Shown in pieces: positions 41,025 to 50,396 of a stretch of DNA of 64,000 nucleotides. Under the pieces are notes generated by a model. The model had not been told where the DNA came from and ran no database searches. It saw only the letters and a program-made list of their open reading frames with translations. Position numbers and translations under genes: made by a program. Every line of letters begins with the position of its first letter. Position 1 is the stretch's first letter. The stretch comes from Lachnospiraceae bacterium (lineage in GTDB: Bacteria > Bacillota > Clostridia > Lachnospirales > Lachnospiraceae): contig JAFLSY010000004.1 of NCBI GenBank assembly GCA_022510745.1, positions 1 through 64,000 of the forward strand. Reading direction: 5' to 3'.

Positions 41025-42302
41025 ATGAAAAAGAAACCCGAACTTTTAATCCCGGCAAGCAGCCTGGAAGTCTTAAAAACAGCGGTCCGCTTTGGCGCGG
41101 ATGCGGTATATATCGGCGGAGAGGCCTTCAGCCTGCGGGCGAAAGCTAAGAATTTTTCCCCGGAGGAGATGGCGGAAGGAATCGCGTTTGCCCATACATA
41201 CGGTGTAAAAGTTTATGTAACGGCAAATATTCTGGCCCACAATGGGGATTTAGAAGAAGCAGCCCGGTATTTTAAAGAACTGGCAGAAATGCAGCCGGAC
41301 GCTCCCGATGCATTGATCATTTCCGACCCCGGCATGTTTATGCTTGCAAAGGAAATCTGTCCGCAGATAGAGCGCCATATCTCCACACAGGCCAATAATA
41401 CAAACTACCAAACCTACTGTTTCTGGTGGAAGCAGGGCGCTAAGCGGGTGGTGTCTGCCAGGGAACTGTCCCTGCGTGAGATTGCAGAAATCAGAGAGAA
41501 TATTCCGGAGGAAATGGAGATAGAGAGCTTTATTCACGGTGCCATGTGTATTTCCTATTCCGGAAGGTGTCTGCTCAGTAACTACTTTACGGGCAGAGAC
41601 GCCAACAAGGGCGCCTGCACCCATCCCTGCCGCTGGAAATATGCGGTGATGGAGGAAACCAGACCCGGAGAATATCTGCCCGTCTACGAAAACGAAAGGG
41701 GCACCTATATCTTTAATTCCAAGGATTTATGCATGATAGAATATATTCCGGAAATGGTGGAAGCGGGAATAGACAGCTTCAAAATTGAGGGACGTATGAA
41801 AACGGCGCTCTATGTGGCAGCAGTGGCCCGTACTTACCGTAAGGCCATTGATGATTACTTCGAATCCGAGCAGAAATACCGGGAGAATATGAGCTGGTAC
41901 AAAGAAGAGATTGCCAAGTGCACCTACCGCCAGTTTACTACCGGTTTTTACTTTGGCAAGCCGGATGAGAATACCCAGATCTATGATAACAATACCTATG
42001 TGAACGAATATATTTATTTGGGGAGTGTGGAAGCAACCCGCTCTGGTCATGCGGAGAATGCGCAGACAGCATCTGCGGCCAGACTAGTGCGTATTGAACA
42101 GCGGAATAAATTCTGCGTGGGAGATACCATTGAAATCATGAAACCTTCGGGGGAAAATCTGGAGACAGTGGTAAAGGCCATGTACACGGAAGAGGGAGAA
42201 GCAGTGGAGAGCGCGCCCCATCCGAAACAGGTACTCTGGATTGAACTTTCAGAGGAAGCGGCAGAATATGATCTGCTGAGGGTGAAAAGCGGGAACCGTT
42301 AA
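41025..42302 (+). CDS. U32 family peptidase (collagenase-like / tRNA hydroxylation type)
   Basis: 425 residues from ATG 41025. The U32 signature is intact: ESFIHGAMCISYSGRCLLSNYFTGRDANKGACTHPCRW, with cysteines that in relatives bind an iron-sulfur cluster. The N-terminal TIM-barrel part starts KKPELLIPASSLEVLKTAVRFGADAVYIGG. Relatives include YegQ/TrhP and RlhA, which hydroxylate tRNA or rRNA. The exact role is not proven here. Codon use is visibly more GC-rich than in the array, marking return to core genome. Confidence 0.9.
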   Translation: MKKKPELLIPASSLEVLKTAVRFGADAVYIGGEAFSLRAKAKNFSPEEMAEGIAFAHTYGVKVYVTANILAHNGDLEEAARYFKELAEMQPDAPDALIISDPGMFMLAKEICPQIERHISTQANNTNYQTYCFWWKQGAKRVVSARELSLREIAEIRENIPEEMEIESFIHGAMCISYSGRCLLSNYFTGRDANKGACTHPCRWKYAVMEETRPGEYLPVYENERGTYIFNSKDLCMIEYIPEMVEAGIDSFKIEGRMKTALYVAAVARTYRKAIDDYFESEQKYRENMSWYKEEIAKCTYRQFTTGFYFGKPDENTQIYDNNTYVNEYIYLGSVEATRSGHAENAQTASAARLVRIEQRNKFCVGDTIEIMKPSGENLETVVKAMYTEEGEAVESAPHPKQVLWIELSEEAAEYDLLRVKSGNR

Positions 42303-42315
42303 TATACAATAAAAA

Positions 42316-42765
42316 TTATAAATCCAATTTTTTATTCACACTGGTTATCTTCGCCTTATAGGAAGGTTTTATTTGTATAAGCCACTGTTGTGCTTCATTT
42401 AATGCCATATTAACGGAGTCAAGGCGTACGGAATAGTGAAGACTATATCGGCTTTCGGCTTCCCATGAAGTATACATTTTCGCACTTTTCGCAATTTTCT
42501 TTGGAACATGAACTTCGTATGGTATGCAGTAAGTCTTGATAAGTTTATCCAAGTCATGTGTTATGATTTGTGGAAAATTGTTGCCGCCTTTATTATAGTT
42601 AACGTTATTATAAATTTCATGTTTAATAATAAACTCAATTGCCTGTTGTGCGTGATAAGATGCACCGTTTTTCATGTCTTTATTATTTGTAACCATAAAT
42701 GCCTTTATAGCTTGCTTGGCCATTATGATGTTACTTAGTGCTTTTGATAAGTAATCCTCGTACAA
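42316..42765 (-). CDS. HEPN domain protein, HepT-like toxin
   Basis: 149 residues, alpha-helical. AKQAIKAFMVTNN, GASYHAQQAIEFIIKHEI and ESRYSLHYS are HEPN features; the R-x3-H of RYSLHYS may form the RNase catalytic motif. HEPN toxins of this group cleave RNA and are neutralised by a nucleotidyltransferase partner encoded next to them. Four nt separate the two frames; the toxin is the second gene on the minus strand, as in known MntA/HepT pairs. Confidence 0.8.
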   Translation of the reverse strand: MYEDYLSKALSNIIMAKQAIKAFMVTNNKDMKNGASYHAQQAIEFIIKHEIYNNVNYNKGGNNFPQIITHDLDKLIKTYCIPYEVHVPKKIAKSAKMYTSWEAESRYSLHYSVRLDSVNMALNEAQQWLIQIKPSYKAKITSVNKKLDL

Positions 42766-42768
42766 ATT

Positions 42769-43155
42769 CTACGCTCTTTTCCTTTCATATAACAATTTCC
42801 CCTTGTCAAGAATATCCCTACATACGAAATCCTCACTGTTTTTGATAGCATCCAATGAGTTAAACTGTAAAATATCATACTCTTGATTTAAATCTATATT
42901 ATACAGTTCGTTAGTGAATTCGTTGTACGATTTTGTTTGAAACAACTTGGATCTTGTTACATTGCTGATGATTGCTATATCAATGTCCGACTTACTTGTA
43001 CAGCTTTCCTCCACAGTTGAGCCAAATACATAGATATAATCAATCTTATCGCATGAATGTGCTAAAGATATGATTTTTTTGATGATTTCCGCCTTAATAT
43101 CTGCAACTTCAATCTTAGCACCGTTGCTGTTTTCTATTGTCACTAATTTACACAT
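42769..43155 (-). CDS. Minimal nucleotidyltransferase, MntA-like antitoxin
   Basis: 128 residues. The nucleotidyltransferase motif is complete: FGSTVEESCTSKSDIDIAI gives G-S-x10-D-x-D. MntA-type proteins add AMP to the HEPN toxin (type VII toxin-antitoxin) and so inactivate it. It is the upstream gene of the minus-strand pair. Located right at the border between array and core, on the opposite strand to its neighbours. Confidence 0.85.
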   Translation of the reverse strand: MCKLVTIENSNGAKIEVADIKAEIIKKIISLAHSCDKIDYIYVFGSTVEESCTSKSDIDIAIISNVTRSKLFQTKSYNEFTNELYNIDLNQEYDILQFNSLDAIKNSEDFVCRDILDKGKLLYERKRA

Positions 43156-43346
43156 ATTTAACTCACCTGCCCTTCTTAGAATATATTATACTCTTATATC
43201 TAAAAATACAACTATTGTCCTATTTAAACAGAATATGGCTGCTTATTTATTCTGTCTTTAATACTATCACAAAGCATTGGCCAGTTCTATAAAAAACAAT
43301 TTTTGGCAACTTAAGCCATGAAAACGGCAACATATTACCAAGGTAC

Positions 43347-43374
43347 TTGTGGAATGCGGAAGGTTGGGTAAAAT
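43347..43374 (+). promoter_or_regulatory. Putative promoter of the LytTR operon
   Basis: TTGTGG (43347-43352), 16-base spacer, TAAAAT (43369-43374), followed closely by AGGAGG at 43385. LytTR-type autoregulation via upstream direct repeats is likely but not identified. Confidence 0.45.
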
Positions 43375-43398
43375 ATATCATGTCAGGAGGTGAACGGC

Positions 43399-43839
43399 TT
43401 GCATATCAACATAGAAATACAGGAAGATATTACTGACACTATTGTCACAATAACATGCAAAGAACGGAATGCGTTGGTGGAAAGATTGATTGCGGCAATT
43501 CAAATGATTGATAAACAGATCATGGTCATGCATGAAGGAAATATAACCGCATTGAATTTGGAGGAGATTCTGTATATAGAATCGGTGGATAGAAAATGTT
43601 TTCTTTATACCGCAGAGAAGGTATACGAATCTTTCAATAAATTATATGAGCTGGAACAGCAATTGGCACAGTATTTCTTCGTTCGTATCAATAAATCCTG
43701 TGTCGTTAATTTAAAGAATATCAATTCCATAAAAACTTATATTAACAGACGCCTGTTGATTACCTTGTCGAATGAGGAACAGTTGATTGTATCCAGACAG
43801 TATGCGGATGAAATAAAAGTTTTGTTAGGAGTGAAATAA
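43399..43839 (+). CDS. LytTR DNA-binding domain regulator
   Basis: 146 residues from TTG 43399, 8 nt behind AGGAGG (a GTG at 43390 would overlap that site). The LytTR domain covers about residues 50-145: GNITALNLEEILYIESVDRKCFLYT, then YELEQQLAQYFFVRINKSCVVNL and NRRLLITLSNEEQLIVSRQY. No receiver domain is present. Members of this compact class are encoded with DUF3021 proteins and control adjacent ABC transporters. The stop overlaps the next start by 1 nt. Confidence 0.85.
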   Translation: MHINIEIQEDITDTIVTITCKERNALVERLIAAIQMIDKQIMVMHEGNITALNLEEILYIESVDRKCFLYTAEKVYESFNKLYELEQQLAQYFFVRINKSCVVNLKNINSIKTYINRRLLITLSNEEQLIVSRQYADEIKVLLGVK

Positions 43840-44333
43840 TGGAAGAAAGAAAAAATTTATTGGATTATTTGACGCAGATTATATTGATCTTTGGAATTAC
43901 ATTGTTAGTCATTACGGGTATCTGCTTCTTGGTAGGAGAAGACGCACGGGAATACTCCACAATGTTTGCATTAGGCAGCAAAGGGATACCGATAAATACG
44001 ATTTGGCAATACTTAATGTCTTCTGCTTGTATTGCTGGATTGCGGTTTTTGTTTTTTTCAGATTCCGTATTCAAAAAAATGTCGATCACAAGAAGAACGA
44101 TCGGAATGGTAATTTCCGTGATAGTATTAATCGGTATGTTTGCCTATGGTTTTGGCTGGTTTCCGGTGAATGAACCAAAATGCTGGATGATCTTTTTGGT
44201 TTGCTTCGGAATCTGTTTCGTGATCAGTGCCGCTGTATCGATTTGGAAAGAAAACACGGACAATAAACAATTGTCAGATGGATTAAAAAACTTAAAGGAG
44301 GGAAAGGATGGCAGCGTTAATAGAAGTAAATAA
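43839..44333 (+). CDS. DUF3021 membrane protein
   Basis: 164 residues with four hydrophobic segments (for example IILIFGITLLVITGICFLV, GMVISVIVLIGMFAYGFG, WMIFLVCFGICFVISAAV). DUF3021 proteins are encoded together with LytTR regulators; known cases inhibit or sense for the regulator (for example BlpT/LtrB-like systems). Expected to be a membrane-bound control partner. Its 3' end overlaps the ABC gene start by 26 nt. Confidence 0.85.
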   Translation: MEERKNLLDYLTQIILIFGITLLVITGICFLVGEDAREYSTMFALGSKGIPINTIWQYLMSSACIAGLRFLFFSDSVFKKMSITRRTIGMVISVIVLIGMFAYGFGWFPVNEPKCWMIFLVCFGICFVISAAVSIWKENTDNKQLSDGLKNLKEGKDGSVNRSK

Positions 44334-45132
44334 TTTATCACATTTTTTTGGAGAAAGAAAGATTTTAAATGATATTTCTCTGACAATTGAAAAAGGAAAA
44401 GTAATAGGATTATTAGGACCATCCGGTGCCGGAAAAACAACGCTGGTAAATATATTGACCAAACAGTTAAAGCCCACAGAGGGCACGGTGATGATATCGG
44501 AAGAAAATCCGGTGACGGGAATTATGATGGACAGCTTTGGCCTGTATGACAGGCTGACGGTTTGGGATAATTTAAAAATATTTGCAGACATCTATCGGGT
44601 TCCGCATGGGCGGATAAATGAGCTTCTGGAAAGAGCAGAATTGATGGGCGCCCAAAAGACAGTGGTGAGCAATCTGTCAAAGGGTATGCGGAATCGGGTA
44701 AATTTCTGTAGGGCTCTGTTAAAAGATTTGGACATCTTGTATTTGGACGAACCGACATCCGGTTTGGATCCGGCTACAACAGATAAAATACATGAGTTGA
44801 TCGAAGAAGAAAGAAATAGTGAAACTACCGTTTTTTTAACTACGCATAATATGCATGAAGCAGAAAAGTTATGTGATTATATCTTTTTGCTGAATGAGGG
44901 AAATATTGTGGAAGCGGGCATGCCGGAAGAGATCTGCCGGAAATATAATCTGGAAAACACAATAGAATTTGTTCTAAAAAGCGGAGAAAAGCGTGTGCTT
45001 CAAAATAAGAAAGAAAATGCGGACGCCTTTTTTGAAATGATGAAAGAGGAAAGCATTGTAAGCATACATTCATCGGAGCCGGATTTAGAAAAAGTATTTT
45101 TGCATTTAACAGGAAGGGAGTTGAATAAATAA
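44308..45132 (+). CDS. ABC transporter ATP-binding protein
   Basis: 274 residues. Walker A GPSGAGKTT, signature motif NLSKGMRNRV (variant of LSGGQ), Walker B DILYLDEPTSGLD, H-loop TTHNMHEA. The C-terminal part carries an extra about 50-residue domain typical of ABC-2 exporters. Together with the next gene it makes an efflux or export system, probably for a drug or peptide, under LytTR control. Ribosome binding site GGAGGGAAAGG. Confidence 0.9.
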   Translation: MAALIEVNNLSHFFGERKILNDISLTIEKGKVIGLLGPSGAGKTTLVNILTKQLKPTEGTVMISEENPVTGIMMDSFGLYDRLTVWDNLKIFADIYRVPHGRINELLERAELMGAQKTVVSNLSKGMRNRVNFCRALLKDLDILYLDEPTSGLDPATTDKIHELIEEERNSETTVFLTTHNMHEAEKLCDYIFLLNEGNIVEAGMPEEICRKYNLENTIEFVLKSGEKRVLQNKKENADAFFEMMKEESIVSIHSSEPDLEKVFLHLTGRELNK

Positions 45133-45827
45133 TGAGCCATACCTTGACTATTATACAAAAGCAGTTGAAAGATACTTTAAAAAATAAGACGGTGCTGATT
45201 CAATTTATTATGTTTCCGGTACTTGGCATCATTATGACGAAAGCAATACAAATTGAAAATATGCCCGAAAACTTCTTTGTAAATCTGTTTGTGACCATGT
45301 ATATTGGCATGGCGCCTTTAACCAGTATTTCCGCAATCATTTCAGAGGAGAAAGAAAAGAATACCTTACGGGTTCTGCTGATGGCAAATGTTTCACCGAT
45401 GCAGTACTTAATCGGTATAGGAAGTTATGTATTTTTCGCATGTATGCTTGGGGGTGTGGTCTTCTGTTACCTGCTGGATGGTGTCACAGGCACGCAGAGA
45501 ATGTTGTTTCTGTTGATTGTGGCAGTCGGCATCGTTGCTTCTATGGTAATGGGGGCAGCAATTGGGGTAGGCAGTAAAAACCAAATGGCCGCAACTTCCG
45601 TCACAGTGCCCGTCATGATGGTTTTTTCTTTTCTGCCAATGCTGTCTATGTTTAATGACAAAATAGAAAAAATAGCAAAAGTTACATATTCCGAGCAGAT
45701 TCGCCTGATGATCAGCAATTTGGAAAACAGTGGAGATTATGCGAAAAACCTGGCAGTTATCTTTCTGAATATTCTTCTGTTTGGAGTTATATTTTTCGTG
45801 CTATACAAAAAAATTTACAGAAATTAA
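45132..45827 (+). CDS. ABC-2 type permease
   Basis: 231 residues, six hydrophobic segments. NKTVLIQFIMFPVLGIIMTKAI at the N-terminus, then FVTMYIGMAPLTSISAIISEEKEKNTLRVLLMANVSP (the conserved cytoplasmic loop of ABC-2 permeases). The start overlaps the ATPase stop (TAATG). The pair would act as a homodimeric or heterodimeric exporter. Confidence 0.85.
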   Translation: MSHTLTIIQKQLKDTLKNKTVLIQFIMFPVLGIIMTKAIQIENMPENFFVNLFVTMYIGMAPLTSISAIISEEKEKNTLRVLLMANVSPMQYLIGIGSYVFFACMLGGVVFCYLLDGVTGTQRMLFLLIVAVGIVASMVMGAAIGVGSKNQMAATSVTVPVMMVFSFLPMLSMFNDKIEKIAKVTYSEQIRLMISNLENSGDYAKNLAVIFLNILLFGVIFFVLYKKIYRN

Positions 45828-45911
45828 AATTAGGTATTGCATTTTTATAAAAATTGGAGTATCTTATAGAAAATGAAGTCAGAACTTCAAAATAAGGTAT
45901 CTTGAACAAGG

Positions 45912-45942
45912 GTGTTCCAAAGCTTATTTGGAGCACTTTTTT
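45912..45942 (+). terminator. Rho-independent terminator of the ABC operon
   Basis: GTGTTCCAAA (45912-45921) pairs with TTTGGAGCAC (45927-45936) with one G-T pair, then a run of six T. Confidence 0.85.
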
Positions 45943-46016
45943 AGTATAAACGCAGTATACTGTAGTGCTAAGGGGCAGGGTTCGGATACTGAATGAGAAA
46001 AGAAAGGAAGAAAGAA

Positions 46017-48128
46017 ATGAGTGAAGTATTGAATGTTGAAGAGTTGTTTGCCAGCAAGGTATTCACGCTTGGAAAGATGAAAGAAAGACTTTCAAGAAAT
46101 ATTTACAAGGAAGTAAAGAAGGTCATGGAGCAGGGCGGAGAACTGTCTTTGGCAACCGCGGATGTAGTTGCAAAGGCCATGAAGGACTGGGCTGTAGAAA
46201 ACGGCGCGACGCATTATACACACTGGTTCCAGCCTCTTACAGGTATTACAGCAGAAAAGCATGATTCTTTTGTGACGCATCCTGACGAGGAAGGCCATAT
46301 GCTGATGGAATTTTCCGGTAAAGAGCTGATCAAAGGTGAGCCGGATGCTTCTTCCTTCCCCTCCGGCGGTCTGCGTGCGACCTTTGAAGCAAGAGGATAT
46401 ACCGTATGGGATATTACTTCTCCGGCTTTCTTAAAAGAGGATGCTACAGGCGTAATCCTTTGCATTCCTACGGCATTCTGCTCTTATAAGGGCGAAGCGC
46501 TGGATAAGAAAACCCCTCTTTTACGTTCCATGGAGGCAGTCAGCCAGCAGGCGCTGCGAATCGTTCGGCTCTTTGGCAATACAGAGGCTACCAAAGTGGT
46601 TGCTTCCGTAGGTCCTGAGCAGGAATATTTCCTGGTAGACAGAGAGAAGTATTTACAGCGTCTTGACTTGATCTTTGCAGGACGTACTCTTTTCGGAGCG
46701 CCTGCTCCCAAGGGACAGGAGCTGGAGGACCATTACTTCGGTACTATCCGTGAGAGAATCGGCGCATATATGAAAGATTTAAATATAGAGCTTTGGAAGT
46801 TGGGCGTTACCGCAAAGACCCAGCACAATGAGGTGGCTCCGGCACAGCACGAGCTGGCTCCCATCTATGAAACCGCCAACATTGCAGTGGACCACAATCA
46901 GTTGGTAATGGAAACTATGAAGAAGGTAGCCGGCCGTCATGGCATGGCCTGTCTGCTGCATGAGAAGCCTTTCGCAGGTGTGAACGGTTCCGGTAAGCAT
47001 AACAACTGGTCTTTGGGTACCGACAATGGCGTGAATCTGTTAGATCCCGGGGATACCCCCAATGAAAATATCCAGTTCTTACTGGTGTTAGCATGTATCT
47101 TAAAGGCAGTGGATACCCATGCGGATCTGCTGCGCCAGAGCGCTTCCGATGTGGGCAACGACCACAGACTGGGTGCAAATGAGGCTCCCCCGGCCATCAT
47201 TTCCGTATTCCTTGGGGAGCAGTTGGAAGATGTGGTAAAACAGTTGGTAGAAACCGGCGAGGCTGCTCATGCAATTCAGGGCGGCAAGCTGCAGACAGGT
47301 GTTTCTACGCTGATCGATGTGGATAAGGATGCAACCGACCGCAACAGAACTTCACCCTTTGCGTTTACCGGTAATAAATTTGAATTCCGTATGGTGGGTT
47401 CGGCCGACTCCATTGCCAGTGCCAACACTACGCTGAACGCTATTGTGGCGGAGGCTTTCTGCGAGGCGGCGGATGAACTGGAAAAGGCGGAGGATTTTGA
47501 TATTGCCGTACATGATCTGATCAAGAAATACATGACCGAGCATCAAAGGATCATATTCAACGGCGACGGCTATTCCGATGAATGGGTAGCCGAAGCGGAA
47601 AGACGCGGACTTCCCAATATTAAGTCCATGATTGAAGCCGCTGAAACCATTACCACTGACAAGGCGGTTAAACTGTTTAAGAAGTTCGGTATCTTTACCA
47701 AGGTGGAACTGGAGTCCCGTGAAGAGGTAATTTACGAGACCTATGCAAAGACCATCAATATCGAGGCACTGACGATGATCGACATGGCGGGCAAGCAGTA
47801 CATTCCCGCAGTTATAAAGTACAGTAAGTCTTTAGCTGATACTATAATTGCAGTAAAACAGGCCGGAGCGGAGGCTTCCGTGCAGACCGAGCTTTTGCAG
47901 ACGGTAAGCAAAAAACTGGCGGCAGCACAGGCAGCGCTTGTGAAACTGGAGAAGGCGACTGCTGAGGCTGCGGCTATGAAAGATGTGAAAGCACAGGCAT
48001 TTTTCTATATGAACACGGTCAAAACAGCCATGGATGAACTCAGAACTCCGATTGACGAGCTGGAAATGATCGTCGATAAGGATGTATGGCCCGTACCTAC
48101 ATATGGTGAGCTGACCTTCGAGGTTTAG
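46017..48128 (+). CDS. glnN: Glutamine synthetase type III
   Basis: 703 residues from ATG 46017 (AAGGAAG). Long GSIII architecture with [33 protein letters not shown] (metal-binding glutamates) and [40 protein letters not shown] (the ATP/glutamate region) is also present. GSIII makes glutamine from glutamate, ammonia and ATP; it is the usual glutamine synthetase of many Clostridia and Bacteroidetes. A C-terminal alanine-rich helical domain (about 590-703) completes the normal size. Monocistronic, with terminator. Confidence 0.95.
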   Translation: MSEVLNVEELFASKVFTLGKMKERLSRNIYKEVKKVMEQGGELSLATADVVAKAMKDWAVENGATHYTHWFQPLTGITAEKHDSFVTHPDEEGHMLMEFSGKELIKGEPDASSFPSGGLRATFEARGYTVWDITSPAFLKEDATGVILCIPTAFCSYKGEALDKKTPLLRSMEAVSQQALRIVRLFGNTEATKVVASVGPEQEYFLVDREKYLQRLDLIFAGRTLFGAPAPKGQELEDHYFGTIRERIGAYMKDLNIELWKLGVTAKTQHNEVAPAQHELAPIYETANIAVDHNQLVMETMKKVAGRHGMACLLHEKPFAGVNGSGKHNNWSLGTDNGVNLLDPGDTPNENIQFLLVLACILKAVDTHADLLRQSASDVGNDHRLGANEAPPAIISVFLGEQLEDVVKQLVETGEAAHAIQGGKLQTGVSTLIDVDKDATDRNRTSPFAFTGNKFEFRMVGSADSIASANTTLNAIVAEAFCEAADELEKAEDFDIAVHDLIKKYMTEHQRIIFNGDGYSDEWVAEAERRGLPNIKSMIEAAETITTDKAVKLFKKFGIFTKVELESREEVIYETYAKTINIEALTMIDMAGKQYIPAVIKYSKSLADTIIAVKQAGAEASVQTELLQTVSKKLAAAQAALVKLEKATAEAAAMKDVKAQAFFYMNTVKTAMDELRTPIDELEMIVDKDVWPVPTYGELTFEV

Positions 48129-48145
48129 ATTTATAAAACAAAGCC

Positions 48146-48189
48146 AGGGTGCCCCCTGAGCCGTGACGGCTTTGGGGACGCCCTTTTTG
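48146..48189 (+). terminator. Terminator after glnN
   Basis: AGGG (48146) pairs with CCCT (48181-48184); a second hairpin AGCCG-tga-CGGCT lies inside; a T run follows. Confidence 0.7.
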
Positions 48190-48209
48190 TAAGTTTTTAA
48201 AATTAGGTA

Positions 48210-48238
48210 TTGCAAAATGGATATACTTCATGTATAAT
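48210..48238 (+). promoter_or_regulatory. Promoter of tRNA-Gln
   Basis: TTGCAA (48210-48215), 17-base spacer, perfect TATAAT (48233-48238), about 20 nt before the tRNA 5' end. Confidence 0.8.
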
Positions 48239-48257
48239 GCATAAGGTAACCGCATAA

Positions 48258-48329
48258 AGGGCTATCGCCAAACGGTAAGGCAACGGACTCTGACTCCGTC
48301 ATTTCAAGGTTCGAATCCTTGTAGCCCTG
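48258..48329 (+). tRNA. tRNA-Gln (anticodon CTG)
   Basis: Acceptor AGGGCTA pairs with TAGCCCT, discriminator G. D arm GCC...GGC, anticodon stem ACGGA/TCCGT around loop CTCTGAC with anticodon CTG (48290-48292), T arm with GGTTCGAATCC. CCA is not encoded. Confidence 0.92.
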
Positions 48330-48333
48330 TTGT

Positions 48334-48367
48334 AAAAATGTCTCGAGCCATTGCTCGGGACATTTTT
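48334..48367 (+). terminator. Terminator after tRNA-Gln
   Basis: AAAAATGTCTCGAGC (48334-48348) pairs with GCTCGGGACATTTTT (48353-48367), 15 bp with one G-T; loop CATT. Confidence 0.9.
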
Positions 48368-48460
48368 GGTTTAGGAACAGTGCAAGGCAATATTGCTGTT
48401 GATATAATTCCGGGGCTGCGCTACAATGTAAATATATGCGGATATACGGAGGAGTTGTTT

Positions 48461-49600
48461 ATGGAAGGGACGCCCATAGGGCAGAATACACCTATAGAAC
48501 AAAATGTGCCCATGAGCCAGAATATGTATATGGGGCAGAATATGCCTATGGGACAAGAATTGTCCCAGCAATATATGCCTCAGCAGATGCCGGGGCAGGA
48601 TATGTGGAATCAGGAATGCGTCCGCCAGGGAAGAAAGTTTTTCTCTCATCTGGGACTGATGTATTTTTGCGGTACACTGGTAATATACGGCGTGCAGTTA
48701 TTAGTCATGTGGGTGCTTTCTCTGATTGAACCGGGCATATTCAAGGATGCCAATTTCAGCCTTCTGGCATCCATGCTGCCCATGTATCTGGTAGGTATGC
48801 CCATCATGGTAGTATTGATTCAGACGGTACCGGCACAACAGCTGCCACAGCGTTCTCTTTCTGTGGGGAAATGGGTATTGGCCATGATCATGTGCTATGC
48901 CATTCTGTACTGCAGCAATCTGGTGGGAGTGTTCATCACCTTTTTCATCGGGCTGCTGAAAGGAGGGCGCGTAGCCAATAATATACAGGATATTACCACA
49001 TCCGTGAATCCCATCATCACGGCGGTGTTCATGGTAGTCTGCGCCCCTCTCTATGAGGAGTTTATCTTCCGTAAGCTGTTGGTGGACAGAGTTGTCCGTT
49101 ATGGGGAGAGCATAGCGGTGGTGCTTTCGGGTCTGGTGTTCGGTCTTTTTCATGGAAACCTTTCCCAGTTTGCCTATGCTTCCACGCTGGGTATGTTTTT
49201 GGCCTTTATTTATGTCAAGACCGGCAGGCTGCGGTATACCATATTTATGCATATGATGGTTAATTTTATGGGTGGTGTGATAGCGCCTTTCATATTGAAA
49301 TTCATAGATGTGGATGCTATGAATAAGGTATTATTGGCCGGAAGCGAAGAAGCTGCATCAGAGGCTTTGGCGCAGGTACTGCCGGGACTTATTCTGATGC
49401 TCGGATACCTGTGCTGCATCTTAGGAATCACAGTGGCTGGCATCGTACTTTTGATCGTATTTCATAAAAAGTTTAAGGCCACGCCAAAAGGGATTGCACT
49501 TCCGAAGGGGAAACGTTTTACCACGGTGATTTTGAATGTGGGAATGGTGCTCTTTATACTATTCTGGGTATTTATGATAATATGGCAGCTGTTTCAGTAG
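48461..49600 (+). CDS. CPBP family intramembrane protease with hexapeptide repeat
   Basis: 379 residues from ATG 48461 (ACGGAGGAG). The hydrophilic N-terminus has five near-repeats of six residues, each x-P/Y-I/M-x-Q-N (GTPIGQN, TPIEQN, VPMSQN, MYMGQN, MPMGQE). About eight membrane segments follow. CPBP motifs: EEFIFRKLL (EExxxR), FGLFHGN (FxxxH) and HMMVNF. Probably a membrane protease acting on membrane or lipoprotein substrates. The repeat tail, facing the cytoplasm by charge rule, may bind a partner. Confidence 0.85.
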   Translation: MEGTPIGQNTPIEQNVPMSQNMYMGQNMPMGQELSQQYMPQQMPGQDMWNQECVRQGRKFFSHLGLMYFCGTLVIYGVQLLVMWVLSLIEPGIFKDANFSLLASMLPMYLVGMPIMVVLIQTVPAQQLPQRSLSVGKWVLAMIMCYAILYCSNLVGVFITFFIGLLKGGRVANNIQDITTSVNPIITAVFMVVCAPLYEEFIFRKLLVDRVVRYGESIAVVLSGLVFGLFHGNLSQFAYASTLGMFLAFIYVKTGRLRYTIFMHMMVNFMGGVIAPFILKFIDVDAMNKVLLAGSEEAASEALAQVLPGLILMLGYLCCILGITVAGIVLLIVFHKKFKATPKGIALPKGKRFTTVILNVGMVLFILFWVFMIIWQLFQ

Positions 49601-49623
49601 AATGACAGTAGAATGGAGTTAAT

Positions 49624-50358
49624 ATGTATACCTTTGACAGTAGAATCAGATACAGCGAAACGGACAGTGAGAGCAGATTGACCTTAGAGGCGTTGTTGGA
49701 TTATTTTCAGGATTGTTCTACCTTTCATTCGGAAGACCTGGGGGTAGGTCTGGAATATTTAAACGAAAGAAATCTGTTCTGGGTAGTGATTTCCTGGCAG
49801 ATTGTTGTGGACAGGTATCCCAAACTGGGAGAACGTGTAACAATCGGAACCTTCCCCTATGAATTTAAGGGCTGTTTTGGCTACCGTAATTTTTGTATGC
49901 TGGATGAAGCAGGGAATTATATTGCCAAAGCGAATAGTCTGTGGGCATTATTAAATAAGGATACACTACGCCCGGGACATCCTACGCCGGAGATGCTTGA
50001 GAAATATATCTTAGAGGAGAAACTGCCCATGGAATATGCCGGACGTAAGATTGAGGTACCCGAGCGCGGGGGTATGGAGGAACCTATTACGGTCATGTCC
50101 TGGCATCTGGATGCCAACAATCATGTGAATAACGGACAGTTTGTGCGGATGGCTATGAGTCAGCTTCCCAAGCGTGTTCCGGTGGCTCAGCTGCGAGCGG
50201 AATATAAGCGTCAGGCGCATTTGGATGATGTGCTGCAGACCTATGTGGGATATAGGACTGGAGAGGATGGCCGGAATATATGGGTGGTCTCCCTGCAGGA
50301 TGAACAGGGCGATGTCTATGCGAATGTGGAACTGGAAGAAAAGCAGGAAGACATCTGA
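49624..50358 (+). CDS. Acyl-ACP thioesterase
   Basis: 244 residues. Hot-dog fold FatA-like family: YTFDSRIRYSETDSESRLTLEALLDYFQD at the start, NLFWVVISWQIVVDRYPKLGERV, and a second hot-dog half with WHLDANNHVNNGQFVRMA, which carries the catalytic Asn/His residues. It hydrolyses acyl-ACP to release fatty acids and sets chain length. Located between a CPBP protease and an S1 protein; all + strand, probably an operon. Confidence 0.88.
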   Translation: MYTFDSRIRYSETDSESRLTLEALLDYFQDCSTFHSEDLGVGLEYLNERNLFWVVISWQIVVDRYPKLGERVTIGTFPYEFKGCFGYRNFCMLDEAGNYIAKANSLWALLNKDTLRPGHPTPEMLEKYILEEKLPMEYAGRKIEVPERGGMEEPITVMSWHLDANNHVNNGQFVRMAMSQLPKRVPVAQLRAEYKRQAHLDDVLQTYVGYRTGEDGRNIWVVSLQDEQGDVYANVELEEKQEDI

Positions 50359-50396
50359 CAGCAATATGTCCCAAAGGAGAAATTTGGAGAGAAATC

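Noticed and set aside
45828..45900. Promoter or small RNA in the spacer before the ABC terminator
   Set aside because: AAATTAGGTATTGCA also occurs before the tRNA promoter, but no properly spaced -10 box follows here and no structure is evident.
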